64,000 nucleotides of DNA from Nectonema munidae (lineage: Eukaryota > Nematomorpha > Nectonematoida > Nectonematidae): positions 1,111,501-1,175,500 of the forward strand of contig JAUIRK010000883.1 in assembly GCA_030549495.1 (NCBI GenBank), given 5' to 3'. The translations under genes and the position numbers were made by a program. Shown piece after piece: positions 1 to 11,700 of the stretch (its first letter is position 1; each line of letters starts with the position of its first letter). The notes under the pieces were generated by a model that worked only from the letters and a program-made list of their open reading frames with translations, made no database searches and was not told where the DNA came from.

Positions 1-203
1 TACACCCAGCGTGAATGGAAAAAGTGAGAGAAGAGATGGCATTCAAATTTGAAGTTTGCTGTTTATCCAATAAGATAAGTCCCCGGTATTTTGAATGCTT
101 CCCTATACTTCTGTGTCTGTTCGCATTTTTACATACTATCAAGTGAGAGAGCATCATACAAATTCAAGGCTCAATATGAATAGCTACAATGTGTTAGTCT
201 TGA

Positions 204-303
204 CCAGTGTTTCTCAACGTGGTCCGTGTGCGGCGCCAAGGGATCCACAATATGTTAGGGGGGTCCATGCAAGTCCATCAAAAAATGGAAAAGGTCCATA
301 TTA
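204..303 (+). mobile_element. hAT-like transposon end, fragment
   Basis: The stretch opens with CAGTGTTTCTCAAC followed by repeated GGTCC/GGTCCA words, which is typical of hAT-superfamily termini (CAGTGxTTCTCAAC). A related segment, in the opposite orientation, lies at about 45575-45765. No second terminus or 8-bp target duplication is visible here, so this is called only as a fragment. Confidence 0.35.
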
Positions 304-2139
304 ATGATAGAATTTAAAGAGTTGTGAAATTGAAAAAAATATATGTATATTATAGCAAAAATCTCAGTTAAAAATCGTTGATATAAAACAAGCCCACGTT
401 TGTTTGTAGTATTCGCCCAAGTAAGAAGCATGACAAAAATTACGCGAATAAAACACCTGAAATTTTTAATGAAGAAAAATAACTTCCGAATAAACAATTA
501 TCCAGCACATACGCTGCACGAGTATAGGTGGGATGTAACTTTCGTTGAATTTGTGTGGACTAATGTTTATTCTGTAAAGATTTGGACAAAAGTGACGAAG
601 ATATTATATATGATAGTTAAGAGGACACCCTGACAACTATATTTATAAAGCGCTTTCGAAACGAGGTTTCCTTATCGAGATAAAAAATAGGAAGTGGTGA
701 AAAGACAATACACATAAAATAAATAAACATATTAACACATACCTTTACTGCAGCTTTTAACTTTCCACTGTTTATTTGGCCTTTAATTGAAAAAATAATT
801 CTGATTACCCCCATTCTAGGAATTTTCGCAATTCTGGTTGAAATCAGAATCGACCCCAACTCCAGTTGCAAGACAATGCTTATTTATAAGGTGTGTTATT
901 GGTATTTTTAAATCTCAGGCATTTTTTTATCTGAATTTTTGGAATATTTTAAAAAAACCATGTCATGTGCGTAAATAATAATCGAATGCAATAAAATAAT
1001 GATATATCATGATGAATTTGAAATATACTGCAAACCATGAAATGTAATTCGAAACGGCTGCAGAGAAAAATAAGTAAAACATATCAAGATAATTTTGAAA
1101 ATATGTGATTGCTCGCGAAAGTTAATCTCGACGAATTTTTTTGCAAGGAAACTACATTTAATAATCTATCATCCTTCAATATAGATAATGTGTATCAGGT
1201 TTGGATCACATACAAACGTGTCTGTATTTTAATCGTATTTGAATAGAGATTCTTATATTCAGAAATAAAAGTATACTTTTAGATCAAAAGATGCTAGAAA
1301 GCCGTTTGAATAAAAAACACTATAAATAAAATCAATATATTAGGAGCAGCAAATAGAGAATAAAGAGGTGTTGTGCCGTTTTTTAACTTGAGCAAATCGA
1401 TGTTCTTATTCTTGACTTGATTATAAATTTAAAAAGAAATCAAACTGAATTAAAAATTTAAGGTCTTACATTTTGCCTTTCTGCTAATTATTTTTGGCGA
1501 AATGTCGCAAAATCGTTTGTAATCTTCCTTTGATAAAAAAAAACGAAAATATATTTTTTCTTAAAAAATTTTTTTTTAATTTTTAACTCAATACAATTTT
1601 AAGCGTGAGCTTAAGACATATACAAAACGAAAAGAATAAAACATGGAATGGCTTTGAAGTACGCATTGAAGACGACTATAACACCAGTGCTCAAAGAAAT
1701 AAAATGATTAGTTGACCGGCAAGGGAGGGCAACTTAAAAACGTCAAATCAAAATGATATAATCTAATATATAATATAATCGGAGTATTTTTTGCCTTAAA
1801 CGACTTTGTAGATATACCATTTTTAGTTATTCTTCCTCTTTTTGCAATTCAATTTTGTCTTCACAATGAAGCAACTGGCTCGTCATTCAGCGTTACTAAC
1901 GAGATAAAAGATTATATATTTCCATCACTATTTAGTGGTATCTTTTCTCAATGTTGTAAACTAAATAGCTACAACCACTATCAATATTATAAATAGTGAT
2001 AAATAAAAAATTTATCATAACTTGTAATAATTTTTTTATCATTTTATATATTTATAAAAAATTAGTCTATAAGTAACATTATGTCTCTAACCTATCTAAT
2101 ACTCATGGAATTTTTTTTAAAACTTGACAAAAGTGGTTG
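304..2139. other. AT-rich stretch, no supported gene
   Basis: Apart from one weak minus-strand exon candidate at 743-878, I see no coding pattern. The short open frames are scattered and unconserved in composition. It lies downstream of the ankyrin gene. Confidence 0.5.
743..878 (-). CDS. Weak candidate exon downstream of the ankyrin gene
   Basis: On the minus strand an open frame of 45 codons is bounded by AAATAAG on the 5' side and a good donor (GTAAAG then GTATGTGT). It reads as a mixed hydrophobic/basic peptide including LQLELGSILISTR. It could be a further 3' exon of the ankyrin gene if that gene does not stop at 2766, because ASZ1 proteins normally carry more C-terminal sequence. The acceptor lacks a pyrimidine tract and I recognise no domain, so this may well be chance. 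Confidence 0.18.
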
Positions 2140-2209
2140 TATATATAAGGTATATGTTTGTGGGTTTAATTGCAAGCAGTTAGCAAATTAGATTAGCGTT
2201 AGCATATAT

Positions 2210-2262
2210 GCTTAACAAATCCAAGACTGATTTCGACCTTTTGGGTCTCATCAGTTGGATGC
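2210..2262 (-). ncRNA. Hammerhead ribozyme motif
   Basis: Reading the minus strand, stem I 5' ATCCAA (2260-2255) is followed by CTGATGA (2254-2248). Stem II is GACC, loop CAAAA, GGTC (2247-2235), then GAAA (2234-2231). A very short stem III precedes the GTC cleavage triplet (2227-2225), and stem I 3' TTGGAT (2224-2219) is exactly complementary to ATCCAA. All invariant core positions of the hammerhead fold are present. Stem III is minimal, as in the hammerheads of newt satellites, schistosomes and Penelope-like elements, which often work best as dimers. The predicted cut is after 2225. Confidence 0.7.
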
Positions 2263-2330
2263 AGTTAGAAACTCCCATTACTGGGAATCGAACACAGCCT
2301 GATAGTTGAAGGCACGGAAGAGTATCTGAA

Positions 2331-2383
2331 GATCTAGACTGGTGAGCCAAAAGGTCGACACCAGTCTTGGATTTGTTAGGCAT
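2331..2383 (+). ncRNA. Second, degraded hammerhead copy (inverted)
   Basis: The plus strand repeats the motif outward from the element core: CTGGTGA (2339-2345) in place of CTGATGA, a stem II/loop with CCAAAAGG, GACA in place of GAAA, then CCAGTC and TTGGATTTG. The core changes A to G and A to C hit invariant positions, so this copy should be inactive. Its CCAGTC suggests the ancestral stem III was ACCAGT, slightly longer than in the other copy. Confidence 0.45.
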
Positions 2384-2580
2384 GTATGATAGCGCTAATC
2401 GAATTTGCTAACTGCTTGCAATTCAACCCATAAACATATACCTTATACTATATATAACTCAATGCAAGCATCGAATCATTCAATCATGTATCAAAAGTGG
2501 TTGCCCCCATTTAAAAAGAAAATGCGTTTTTTTGGAACGAGATGGCAAAGTATACGAATTATTTGATCTGATTGGATATC

Positions 2581-2586
2581 TTTATT
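2581..2586 (-). terminator. Poly(A) signal AATAAA for ankyrin gene
   Basis: TTTATT on the plus strand gives AATAAA on the minus strand about 180 bases after the stop at 2766. This supports 2930-2766 as the terminal coding exon, although AATAAA is common in such AT-rich DNA. Confidence 0.35.
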
Positions 2587-2765
2587 ATCAATCAATCAAA
2601 TTGCGCTAGAATTGAACCAATTAGGTTTGAACATTTTTTGAATAAATTTTGACTATTCCCAATGAACTGCCCAAAAATATCGAATTTGATTCGTTAAAAT
2701 TGAATCATTTTCAGCCATTCGCACATATACATATGTATATACATTATACAAGCAACGTGAGTTAG

Positions 2766-5700
2766 TCAGAGAAAAGGATGTAAAAAGAGAGATACTTGGT
2801 CATTTCCATTGGAGTACGCGATAGAAATAGCGGTCTCTCCTGTCTTCGTTTTGGCCCCGGAGTCCGCTCCTTGGCTTAGGAGAACTCGGATCGTGGTGAC
2901 GTTGTTGCGCGAGGAAGCGTGACAGAGTGCCTAAAATGCATCAAATGAGTTTGTGCAGTGAAACTACTTAATTTATAGGATTATTTATCATGATTGATCT
3001 TTTGGCCTGAAGTGCCAATAGTTAATCAGTGCTTTCTTGAATAAAGACACCCCTTCTAATAAGAAGGACATTGATGTGAGTGCCAAGTAGGCGGGTAGTG
3101 GTTAAGTTTTGTTTCGTTTTTAATTTCTACACTCAGTTTCAAATTATAGACACGCTAGTCTTACCTGAATATGGATATTATGAGGACCGGACAGACTCGG
3201 AGTGGACTTTGAACAAGCCTAGTCCCCAATTTCTTGAATAATGTTTCTTTTGACAAATTTAAACTAACGGAAAACGCAAAATAGTATTATCATACACGAT
3301 TATTATATCTATGGTGTAAAAATCATACCAAAATAAAATAATCCAGTTCAAAAAAATTAACCGCAGGGAAACTTTTTAAAGTGTCTTCTTTTAACCTTGA
3401 TCTTTGAATTGGAATTTTTTTTTCATGTGAAAAATAAGTGAACGACCATTTGGCCGAAAGACCTTTAGACATTTTGTACTGAAATTTTGAAATTTGTTTT
3501 AAAAAATAATTAAAAAAAAATTTATTAAAAAAAAATTATTAGGCCCAATTTTAATTTTTAAAACTCCATAACTCAACATAAGACAGCGAATTGGAAAAGG
3601 GAGAACTTAAACTAAAAATGGTATATACCGACATTCTTCTTCAAATTAACAGAGAAAAGTAATGTATTTATGAAGTAATCAAAATTTAATAAAATTATAT
3701 TTTTATTTTAATTAAATATACAAATATAATTTAATTTATGCTCGTTTATTTTTAATCATATGTCTTTTTGCTAATAGAGTGTTTTTTAAAGCAATTTTAA
3801 AGCAATGAAGATCTCAAAATTTTATTTTCTTTTTTTAACCTAAAATCTAACAAACATCACTTAATCTTCACACACGGTATTTTAGTATAGGTACAATTCA
3901 TAAATTTGTGTCAAATTTTTTATAATTAAATTTTTTTAAATCAAATCTATTAAAAAAAACTTTTTTCTAGTCAAATATTTATATATAGTAATGTAATAGG
4001 TAACTAACACACAAATGTCAACGCATCACTATATATATATATAATACATAAAACTAAATACACACAACACATTCTTTTTCTTCTTCTACACCTTGTCCCC
4101 ACGTTGGGGGTCGGTGGCCATGATCTTAAGCCTCCATTTTCCTCTATCCTCAGCATCATCTTGTTCTAACACAAGAGTGTGTATTTTTACCAAGAACCCA
4201 TTTTTCCATCTCTTGCAAGGTCTTTTCCCCTTTTTCTTTTGCCGACTAGTTCCGTCAAAAGCTTTTCGAACGATGTTCTCTTCTTTCATTCTTAGTACAT
4301 GGCCATACCACCTTAGTTTGCTTCTTTCTATAATACTTAAAACACTAAAGTTTAGTAGGCTACGTCTCCCGACTTCTTCATTTTTTATGTGATCTTTCAA
4401 GGATATTCCTAGTATTTTCCTCAACACTTTCTTTCATCTTTCTTTTTTAAAGTTAGACATTCTGTTCTATAAGTCATAACCGGTCTGATGATTGTTGTAT
4501 ATATTTTTGCCTTTAATTTCAGTGGAATTCTTTTATCGTACAGCACAGATTTCATTTCTTTCCACTTCATCCAGCTCGCATTTATTCTTGCTTGCACTTC
4601 TTTCTCACAAGTCACATTCTCTGCTATTTGAGAACCCAAATACTTGAAACTACTTACTTGGTTCAATCTTTTTCCATTCCGGTCTACAACTTTAACTGAT
4701 ACATTTCCACTTCTACTACATACCATGGTTTCAGTTTTGTTAAGATTTACCTATAAGCGTACATTTTCTAGACACGTTTGACACAGAACAATTCTATTTT
4801 GTAGCTTTTCTTTACTGTCGGCCAGAATCACCAAATTATCAGCAAACAGCAACTCCAAAATTTCTTCTGCCTTGAGCTCTCCAGAAACTACATCTAAAAT
4901 GATGGTAAACAAAAATGGGCTCAGAGCTGATCTTCGATGTAGATCTTACTGTTTTAGTACATTTCCATTACTAACCTTACTAATTTTTCTGGTACTTCTT
5001 TCTTCCTTAAACAAGCATAAAGTGGATCTCTAAGTACCCTGTCATAAGCCTTATCCATATCAATAAATCCAGAATAAATAGACATATCTCCTTCCAGACT
5101 TTTTTCTATCAGTTGTCTCGCCACGAATCCTGCATCGACTGTGCTTTTACCTGGCATACAACCAAATTGTTTTCGATCAATTACTATTTTTCGTAGTTTT
5201 TTTTCCAAAATTCTTTCAAAAAGTTTGAAAGGGTGTTCCAATAACTTAATTCCACGATAACTGCTGCAGTCTAAAACATTTCCTTTCTTTTTGTATATCG
5301 GCACGGTCATACTCTTCCTCGATTCACACGGTCATTTTTCCTCAGTCCATATTATGTTGAACATATCCGTCAACCATTTAATGCACAATTCACCACCAGC
5401 ATTAAACATATCTATACTGAATTCACTTAAACCTGTGGCTTAATTCGGTTTAATCACCTTCAAAGTATTCTCGATTTCCTTTGGATCAATTTCTTCCACT
5501 TTCACTACTTCTGGAACAGCGTCTCTTTCTTTCTCCACATTTAACAATTCCTCAAAATAGTGCGCCCACCTTTCACCAAGCTCTTTGTTACCAAAAAGTA
5601 TCTTTCCATTAGCGTCCTTTATCAAATCAATATTTCCTGTTTCTTCTTTTTCCCTTTGTTTTATTTTCGCAATTTTATAAATTTTGTTTTGCCCTTCCTT

Positions 5701-8700
5701 TCTGCTAAGTTCATCGTACATCGTCTGTCTTCCTTTCTTCCTAGCTGCAGATATCATCATTTTGGCTTCTTTTTTTTAACCGTATACTTCACTTTGTCTT
5801 CATCTAACTTTGTTTATAAACAAACACTTATATGCACACTTCTTTTCACTTAGGGCTTGCTTCACATCCTCATTCCACCACCAGGTTTCTCTATCTTCAA
5901 CTTTACGAACTTTTGACCTTCCTAGAACCTTTTTGCATTAATGTTTTCTTAACTTTCCCCCACAATTCATCCAATTATCTTTTTACCAAGACTTAATTGG
6001 CACTTTGATATCATGTCTTTAAATTCCTTCATCACTTTAGGCTCTTGTAGTTTCCATACTTTTATTTTGTCCATCTTCTTCATTTTTTGCTCTTTATTTT
6101 TTCTTTTCCACAAATCCTCCACCAACAATTGATGCTGGTTCACAATATCGCTGTTAGGTATCGCTTTACGGTCTTTAACATATTTGATTTCTTTTTCATC
6201 GACCATGAAATAATCCATTTGACTCATTTTACCTCCACTTTACTATATGTAACAAGATGTTATTTCTTTTTCTTAAACTTGGTATTACAAATATAAAGTT
6301 CTTTCCTCTGGCCCATATCTAATATTCTCTCACCTTCCTCGTTTCTTTTACCGTAACCATGTCCTCCATGCACCAAAGAATACCCGTTTCGGTCATCACC
6401 CACATGTCCATTCAAGTCAGATCCGATTATCACACTTTGTTGTTGTTGTTGTTAGCCCCTAGATTATACTATCTCTATATGAGTATAATCTATCAGTTCT
6501 GAACAAAGCTTTGTTTGAACTGAGAGAGTATTTTATAAAAGCAAATACTCTCAGGGAAAAGTGTAGAATTTTGTTACTTTCGCAGCAGCAGCGATAAACC
6601 AGTGTAATTTCAGACAACCTGCAAAAATCCACCATAAGCTACTGCTGGCTTTTTTCAGGATTATCACTTTCATTCCCCATTCTAAATTTTGCACAAAAGC
6701 CAACTTCTCTTCTTCCTTACAACCTGCTTGAGGTGCATATGCTGACATTACCCAAACAATTCAATTTTTTTCCGTTTAGTCTTACTCCTATCATTCTATC
6801 CGGGATTCTTTTTATTTCAATAACATTATTCTTGTAGTTTTGCGACGAAATCACTCCCACTCCATTTCTCCTGTTTGACTCACTAGCGGCCTTGGGGATA
6901 TAGCTTTTGAGTGAGCAAAGGCTAAGGCTTTCCAGCCCCTAAAACAAAATGGTTGGCGTCAGGAAGAGCATCCGTCTATAAAACTACGCTTCAATTAAAA
7001 TGCAACACACAACACATTCTGTGTTCCCACAACTATAAATATTTATAGTTCAATTTTATTAATAGATTTTCATTTCGTTTTAAGTTTTAAAAATTTATAT
7101 TAAATTTGGCAAATTATCAAAATTTAAAAATAAATTTCTAAATAAAGATAAACTCCAAGAATGGATTTTTTTTCTTTTTTTCACTCAACGCTAGATTTTT
7201 TATTTTCCAAATAAATCATATCTTATTCATTCTCAGATGATCTAAATATGTTTTTTCCTAGAAATTTTGCGCGGTTGATAAATTTGCGGAAGAACAGCAA
7301 TGACTGCATTAGTATTTCAGCAAAGCAAGCAAATGAATAGACTACCGTTACTTTCTATAAGTAACCAAATTATTGAGATATCACGTGTGCTCACATTTCC
7401 ACGTAAAAATAACCTTTTTCCGTTGGATATTTTATGCTAGAAGCAAAAATGGAACTTCAAAGAAAAGGGCATTACAGTCCATCTTTCAGCATCACGCAAA
7501 TTGACATCAGCTCCCAAAGAGAGCAATTTGTTGCAGACCAGAGTTTTGCCTTGCAAAGCAGCGTGCATCAAAGGAGTCATTCCAGTTCTAATAAATAAAA
7601 AAAATTTTTTTTAATGTGACACTCATTGAAAGTCTTTCATGAGGAAAAATTTTTACGCCCCTCCCCCTCCTAATGTCTTTTAGCACAGATTTTAAGGATT
7701 TTTTTTATCAGATTAGGTGATAAAGCTATGTTAAGCATTCACGAAAACCATTTTATCGTAAATATTTTTAACTGTTATGAAAACCTTCATTTTTCCTACT
7801 TCCAATCATTTTACTTTTTAAAGAATTACAAAAAGTCATTACGATTCTCTAAAAAAACTTATTAAAAACTTCTTCAATTAAGATTTAAAAACTTTAATTT
7901 CTCTCACTAGCTTCAAAAAAATCAAAATCATTTACTTCAATTATATTATTGGAGAAGGATTTTATTTGAGAATCAAATCAATCCAAAGATATTTAACTAT
8001 TGTACGCGTGGTAATAATACACCATGTTTCTCTTCAATGTCCTTTTAAATTTCTGATTCCCAAGCTACGCGCAAACGTTTTGCAATTGCAGGTTTATTGC
8101 TTTCTTACAACCGATGCTCTTTAGATAGACAATAAGTCTGTGTATATAAAAAAAATAAAAAAAGTATATAAAAATTTAAATAAAAAAAAAGACAATGTTG
8201 CATCCTATATATTAAATAGCTTTAAAAAAGTTGTTTTCAACAATCGCACACCATAACCTAGTAATACGCTTTGATTTTTAAACAGTGGGTGAAAGAGGTG
8301 GCAAAACTTTTCAGTTATAGTTCCATCATTCCAGGAAATCATGTTATCAAAGAGTGACGTAGCAAAAGGACCACATGGCACAAGAGTGACAAAAAAACGG
8401 AAATTCTAGGAAGCGACAAATCAAAGGAGGTACACGACAAAAGAATGACAAAAAACACCTGAAAAATTTAATACAAGACTTCAACAAAAACTCCACTAAC
8501 TAACCCACTAATCGATGAACAGTAACTAAGCTTTGATTTGTCAAACTAATTAAGAAGTGGCCAATTGTGTCACTTCTTTGAACGCATCCCGTGAAATTAT
8601 TCATACACGCATTTGATATTTGTTCCTGCAAGCGGACGGTTTTCGTCAAGTAATTTTCAAACTAAATTTCGTCGACTTCTTATATAAAACCTATGTTAAA

Positions 8701-11700
8701 ATTATAATTAAATTTTCAAAAACAACAAATTTTTCAAAAATAAAACTGATAGTGAATAACGTTTTTTTTCTTCTGTAGTCTTTAACCCCTAAAGAAAGTA
8801 ACTAAATTTCTTTTCACATTATGAACTTTATTCATGAATAAAAAGCAATAATAAAAATTAATTGAGCAAAAAACTTAAAAATATTTAATTTTGATTAGTT
8901 AGCAAAAAAAGAGCAAAATTAAATTCCACAACTTTGACAAAGTCTTTGTGTGTGCTTTCATATAGCCTTTTGCTGTTGCCCTTTCTTGTTCCTCTCTTTT
9001 GGTCTACAAGTAGAAACAAAGCAATATCCACGAGAAGAGGAAGCAATCTCAGGTTATCTTGTTGGATCCCGTAAAATGAAATAAGTTCCTTTGTGATTCT
9101 GTGGGTGAGAGGATCATTACATCTGTTCATCATTGAAAGGTGACTAAGTCTTAGACACAGTCTCTTATGAAGTACTTTCTCCCACCTTTTTGTACCGATG
9201 GAAATTTTCTGGGCGTTGCTCTGATGATGACCCAACTGTTATAAGCTGATATGTCTAAATAATTACAAAACAAAAGAAAGGCCTCTCCTTGAAGCTTTGT
9301 AAGAAGTAAAGTCTCTTAGCATTCGATTACAACTATCAACCCCGATTTAAATTTATTGTAATCGACAACAGTCTCCGGTTTACGTCTTGGACCTAACAAG
9401 TTGATGCTTCCCAAATGTTGAGACGACTTATATAAACTACTTTGAAGTCTCTTTGTGAATGCTTGTGAGGAATGTAAGCAGTCAAGGATGCAAATTCGTG
9501 TAAAGGAATTTACTCTCACAATCTTGTAAGGCGAGCTTTTAGATGATCGGTCTGAAAAGGTTAGGTATAAAGCGGCGATTAGCTCTTGCAGTGCCACAGA
9601 CTGTGAGGTTTTGTTCTCGTGCCCTTTAAGTTTAGAGGTAAAAACTCCTGAATAAACTTTTGACTCAACTTAATTTTTTACATTTCTTAGAAGAAAATAA
9701 GTTTTATCTAGGGAGGTAAATTTGGTTTGGTATAAGTTCTTGGTCTTGAGTGTAGTTTTTGTATGTTGTGATCTAGATTTAAAGCGTTTTCTCTAAATTT
9801 TATCAATGTTATAACTTAGAATCTTGGGAGTATAGTACCTGTGAATATTTTATAAAAATTCGTTAATTCTCTTATTGTCAATTTATCTTCTGATTTCTTT
9901 CCTTTTTTGTCAAGCGTATAAAAGATGTAAGAAAAAAATATCTCGATTTATAGAAGTTTTAAAAATTTATGTTTTGAAAAGAGTATTTTATTAATTTTTG
10001 ATTTTTTGTGTAATGTGTAGTAAATAAATAAGATAGTTTCAATACTGAATTTTAAAAAAATTTATCTTTGGAAAGTTTCAGGTATTTTAAAAAAAAGATA
10101 TAAAATTAGAAAATATTTTTAAATAAATACTTTTCTCGGAGAGTTCTTTTTAAAAATAAATATATAGTTTTATATTTTGGTTTACATAAAGTATTTATTT
10201 AAATGTTTCTAAAATATAGATAAAATTTTTGAATGTCCAAGTAGTGTCTAGAAAAATTAAAATATGAGAATTTAGAAAGTTTTAAAGATTAAAAAATTTA
10301 AAATAAATTGTTTTAAAATAAATTTTTTCATAGTTGGGTTAGTGAAAAAAGTAGTCTATTTGAAAAGTTTAATAGAAAATATTAATTGTTCAATGTCAAA
10401 ACTATTTAAAATTAAATTTGCACGATATGCTCATCTTTTAATTTGGTGTAAATATGGGTATTGTTTGTAAAAAAAGTTGAAAATTTTCAAAGGATCAACT
10501 AAAGATTTAGCATCTCCTTTAGGATATGTTCGGGCAGTATCTCTAATATTAAAGTTAGTTCAACATTGAGAAAGGCCATTGATAAGTGTAGTTGGGCAAG
10601 TAAGAAATTGAAACGTTTAGAAATATCTGATCCTCAGATGAAGAAAGTAAAACTTTAGAAGAAGAAGTTATAGTGTTATAGAAGAAACATTGAAGAGAGA
10701 TGGGAGATAATAATCACAATTAAAAACTGGAAAATAAAATGAAATTTTTGATTTGAGTGAAAATGTATTTTATAAAATATTAGTGTTATTTAAAAAATTC
10801 TCTGTGTGACATCACAACATTTAATTTTGTTTATATTTACTTATATTGTAAAAATTAATATGAAGATTATCCTACATTATATCAAGGTTAAAAAGAATCT
10901 CATGAAACAGAATATATTGATCATTATCCTTCTTGTAAATTTTTTCATTTCTCAATAATTGTAGAATAAAATGCTAATATAGTACAAATTAATGTAAAAT
11001 TAGAAAATGAGAAAATAGAATAAAAGTTTTCGTTTTGAGTGAAAGTGTATTTTATAAAATATTAGTGATATATTTGAAAAAATTCTGTGTGACATAAAAC
11101 AACTTTAATTTTGTTTATACTCTACCTTCAATGTGTGGATTGAAAATTACTCATGAAGATAAAGCTATCTAATTATATCAAGGTTGAAAAGAATCTCATG
11201 ATAAACAGACATATATCGATCATTATCCTTCTGTAAATTCTTCTCATTTGTTAATAATAGTATAATATAATGCCTAATAAACGTAACATAAGCATTATCA
11301 TTCATCCTTTATGAAATAAAATTTGTTTTGTTTCTATGTCTAACACAATGTATATAAGATATTGAAAAATATTTCAGTAATGAGATGGGTTAACTTTTTA
11401 TTAGACACATGAATAAATTTTTTCATTTACTAGTTTTTGTGCTTTAAAATGCTATTTTTTGTGATTTTAATAAAATTTATGAGGAAATGCAATATATGGC
11501 ATAAACAATCTTTTTTTGATGTATGGGAGTTTTACGGCATATATCCGTCCTTCGTGTATGGTATAAAATGGACCGTCTTGCGAAGGTTAACACGCAACCA
11601 ACGCTTCTCGCAAAATCTTAAACGTGGGTACCCTAAAATGTCGGTATCAATATTGGCTTATGCACTTCTTCCACGATTCTAGTACACGAGGAGTAGCGAA

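Larger units (their letters stand above)
2140..2491 (-). mobile_element. Hammerhead-bearing fold-back retroelement
   Basis: The insertion is flanked by a perfect 12-bp direct repeat, CAAAAGTGGTTG, at 2128-2139 and 2492-2503, as expected of a target-site duplication. Its two arms (about 2141-2262 and 2331-2457) are imperfect inverted repeats roughly 90% alike by eye, both containing GCAAGCAGTTAGCAAATT or its complement. The minus strand of the core has an A-box-like TGGCTCACCAGTCTAG and a B-box-like GTTCGATTCCC about 50 nt later, as in tRNA-derived SINEs. About 40 nt after the B box comes a hammerhead core. This resembles hammerhead SINEs of the schistosome SM-alpha kind, or a Penelope-like element with inverted terminal repeats. 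I cannot decide between them because no protein-coding remnant is present. Confidence 0.6.

Noticed and set aside
1390-1480. Minus-strand frame with NGTTPLY, possibly an extra ankyrin or SAM exon
   Set aside because: No convincing acceptor or donor and only a few residues of resemblance.
2210-2400. Reading the inverted hammerhead arms as a plain DNA-transposon MITE
   Set aside because: The flanking direct repeat is 12 bp and lies outside extra sequence on one side, and pol III boxes are present, which fits retroposition better than cut-and-paste.
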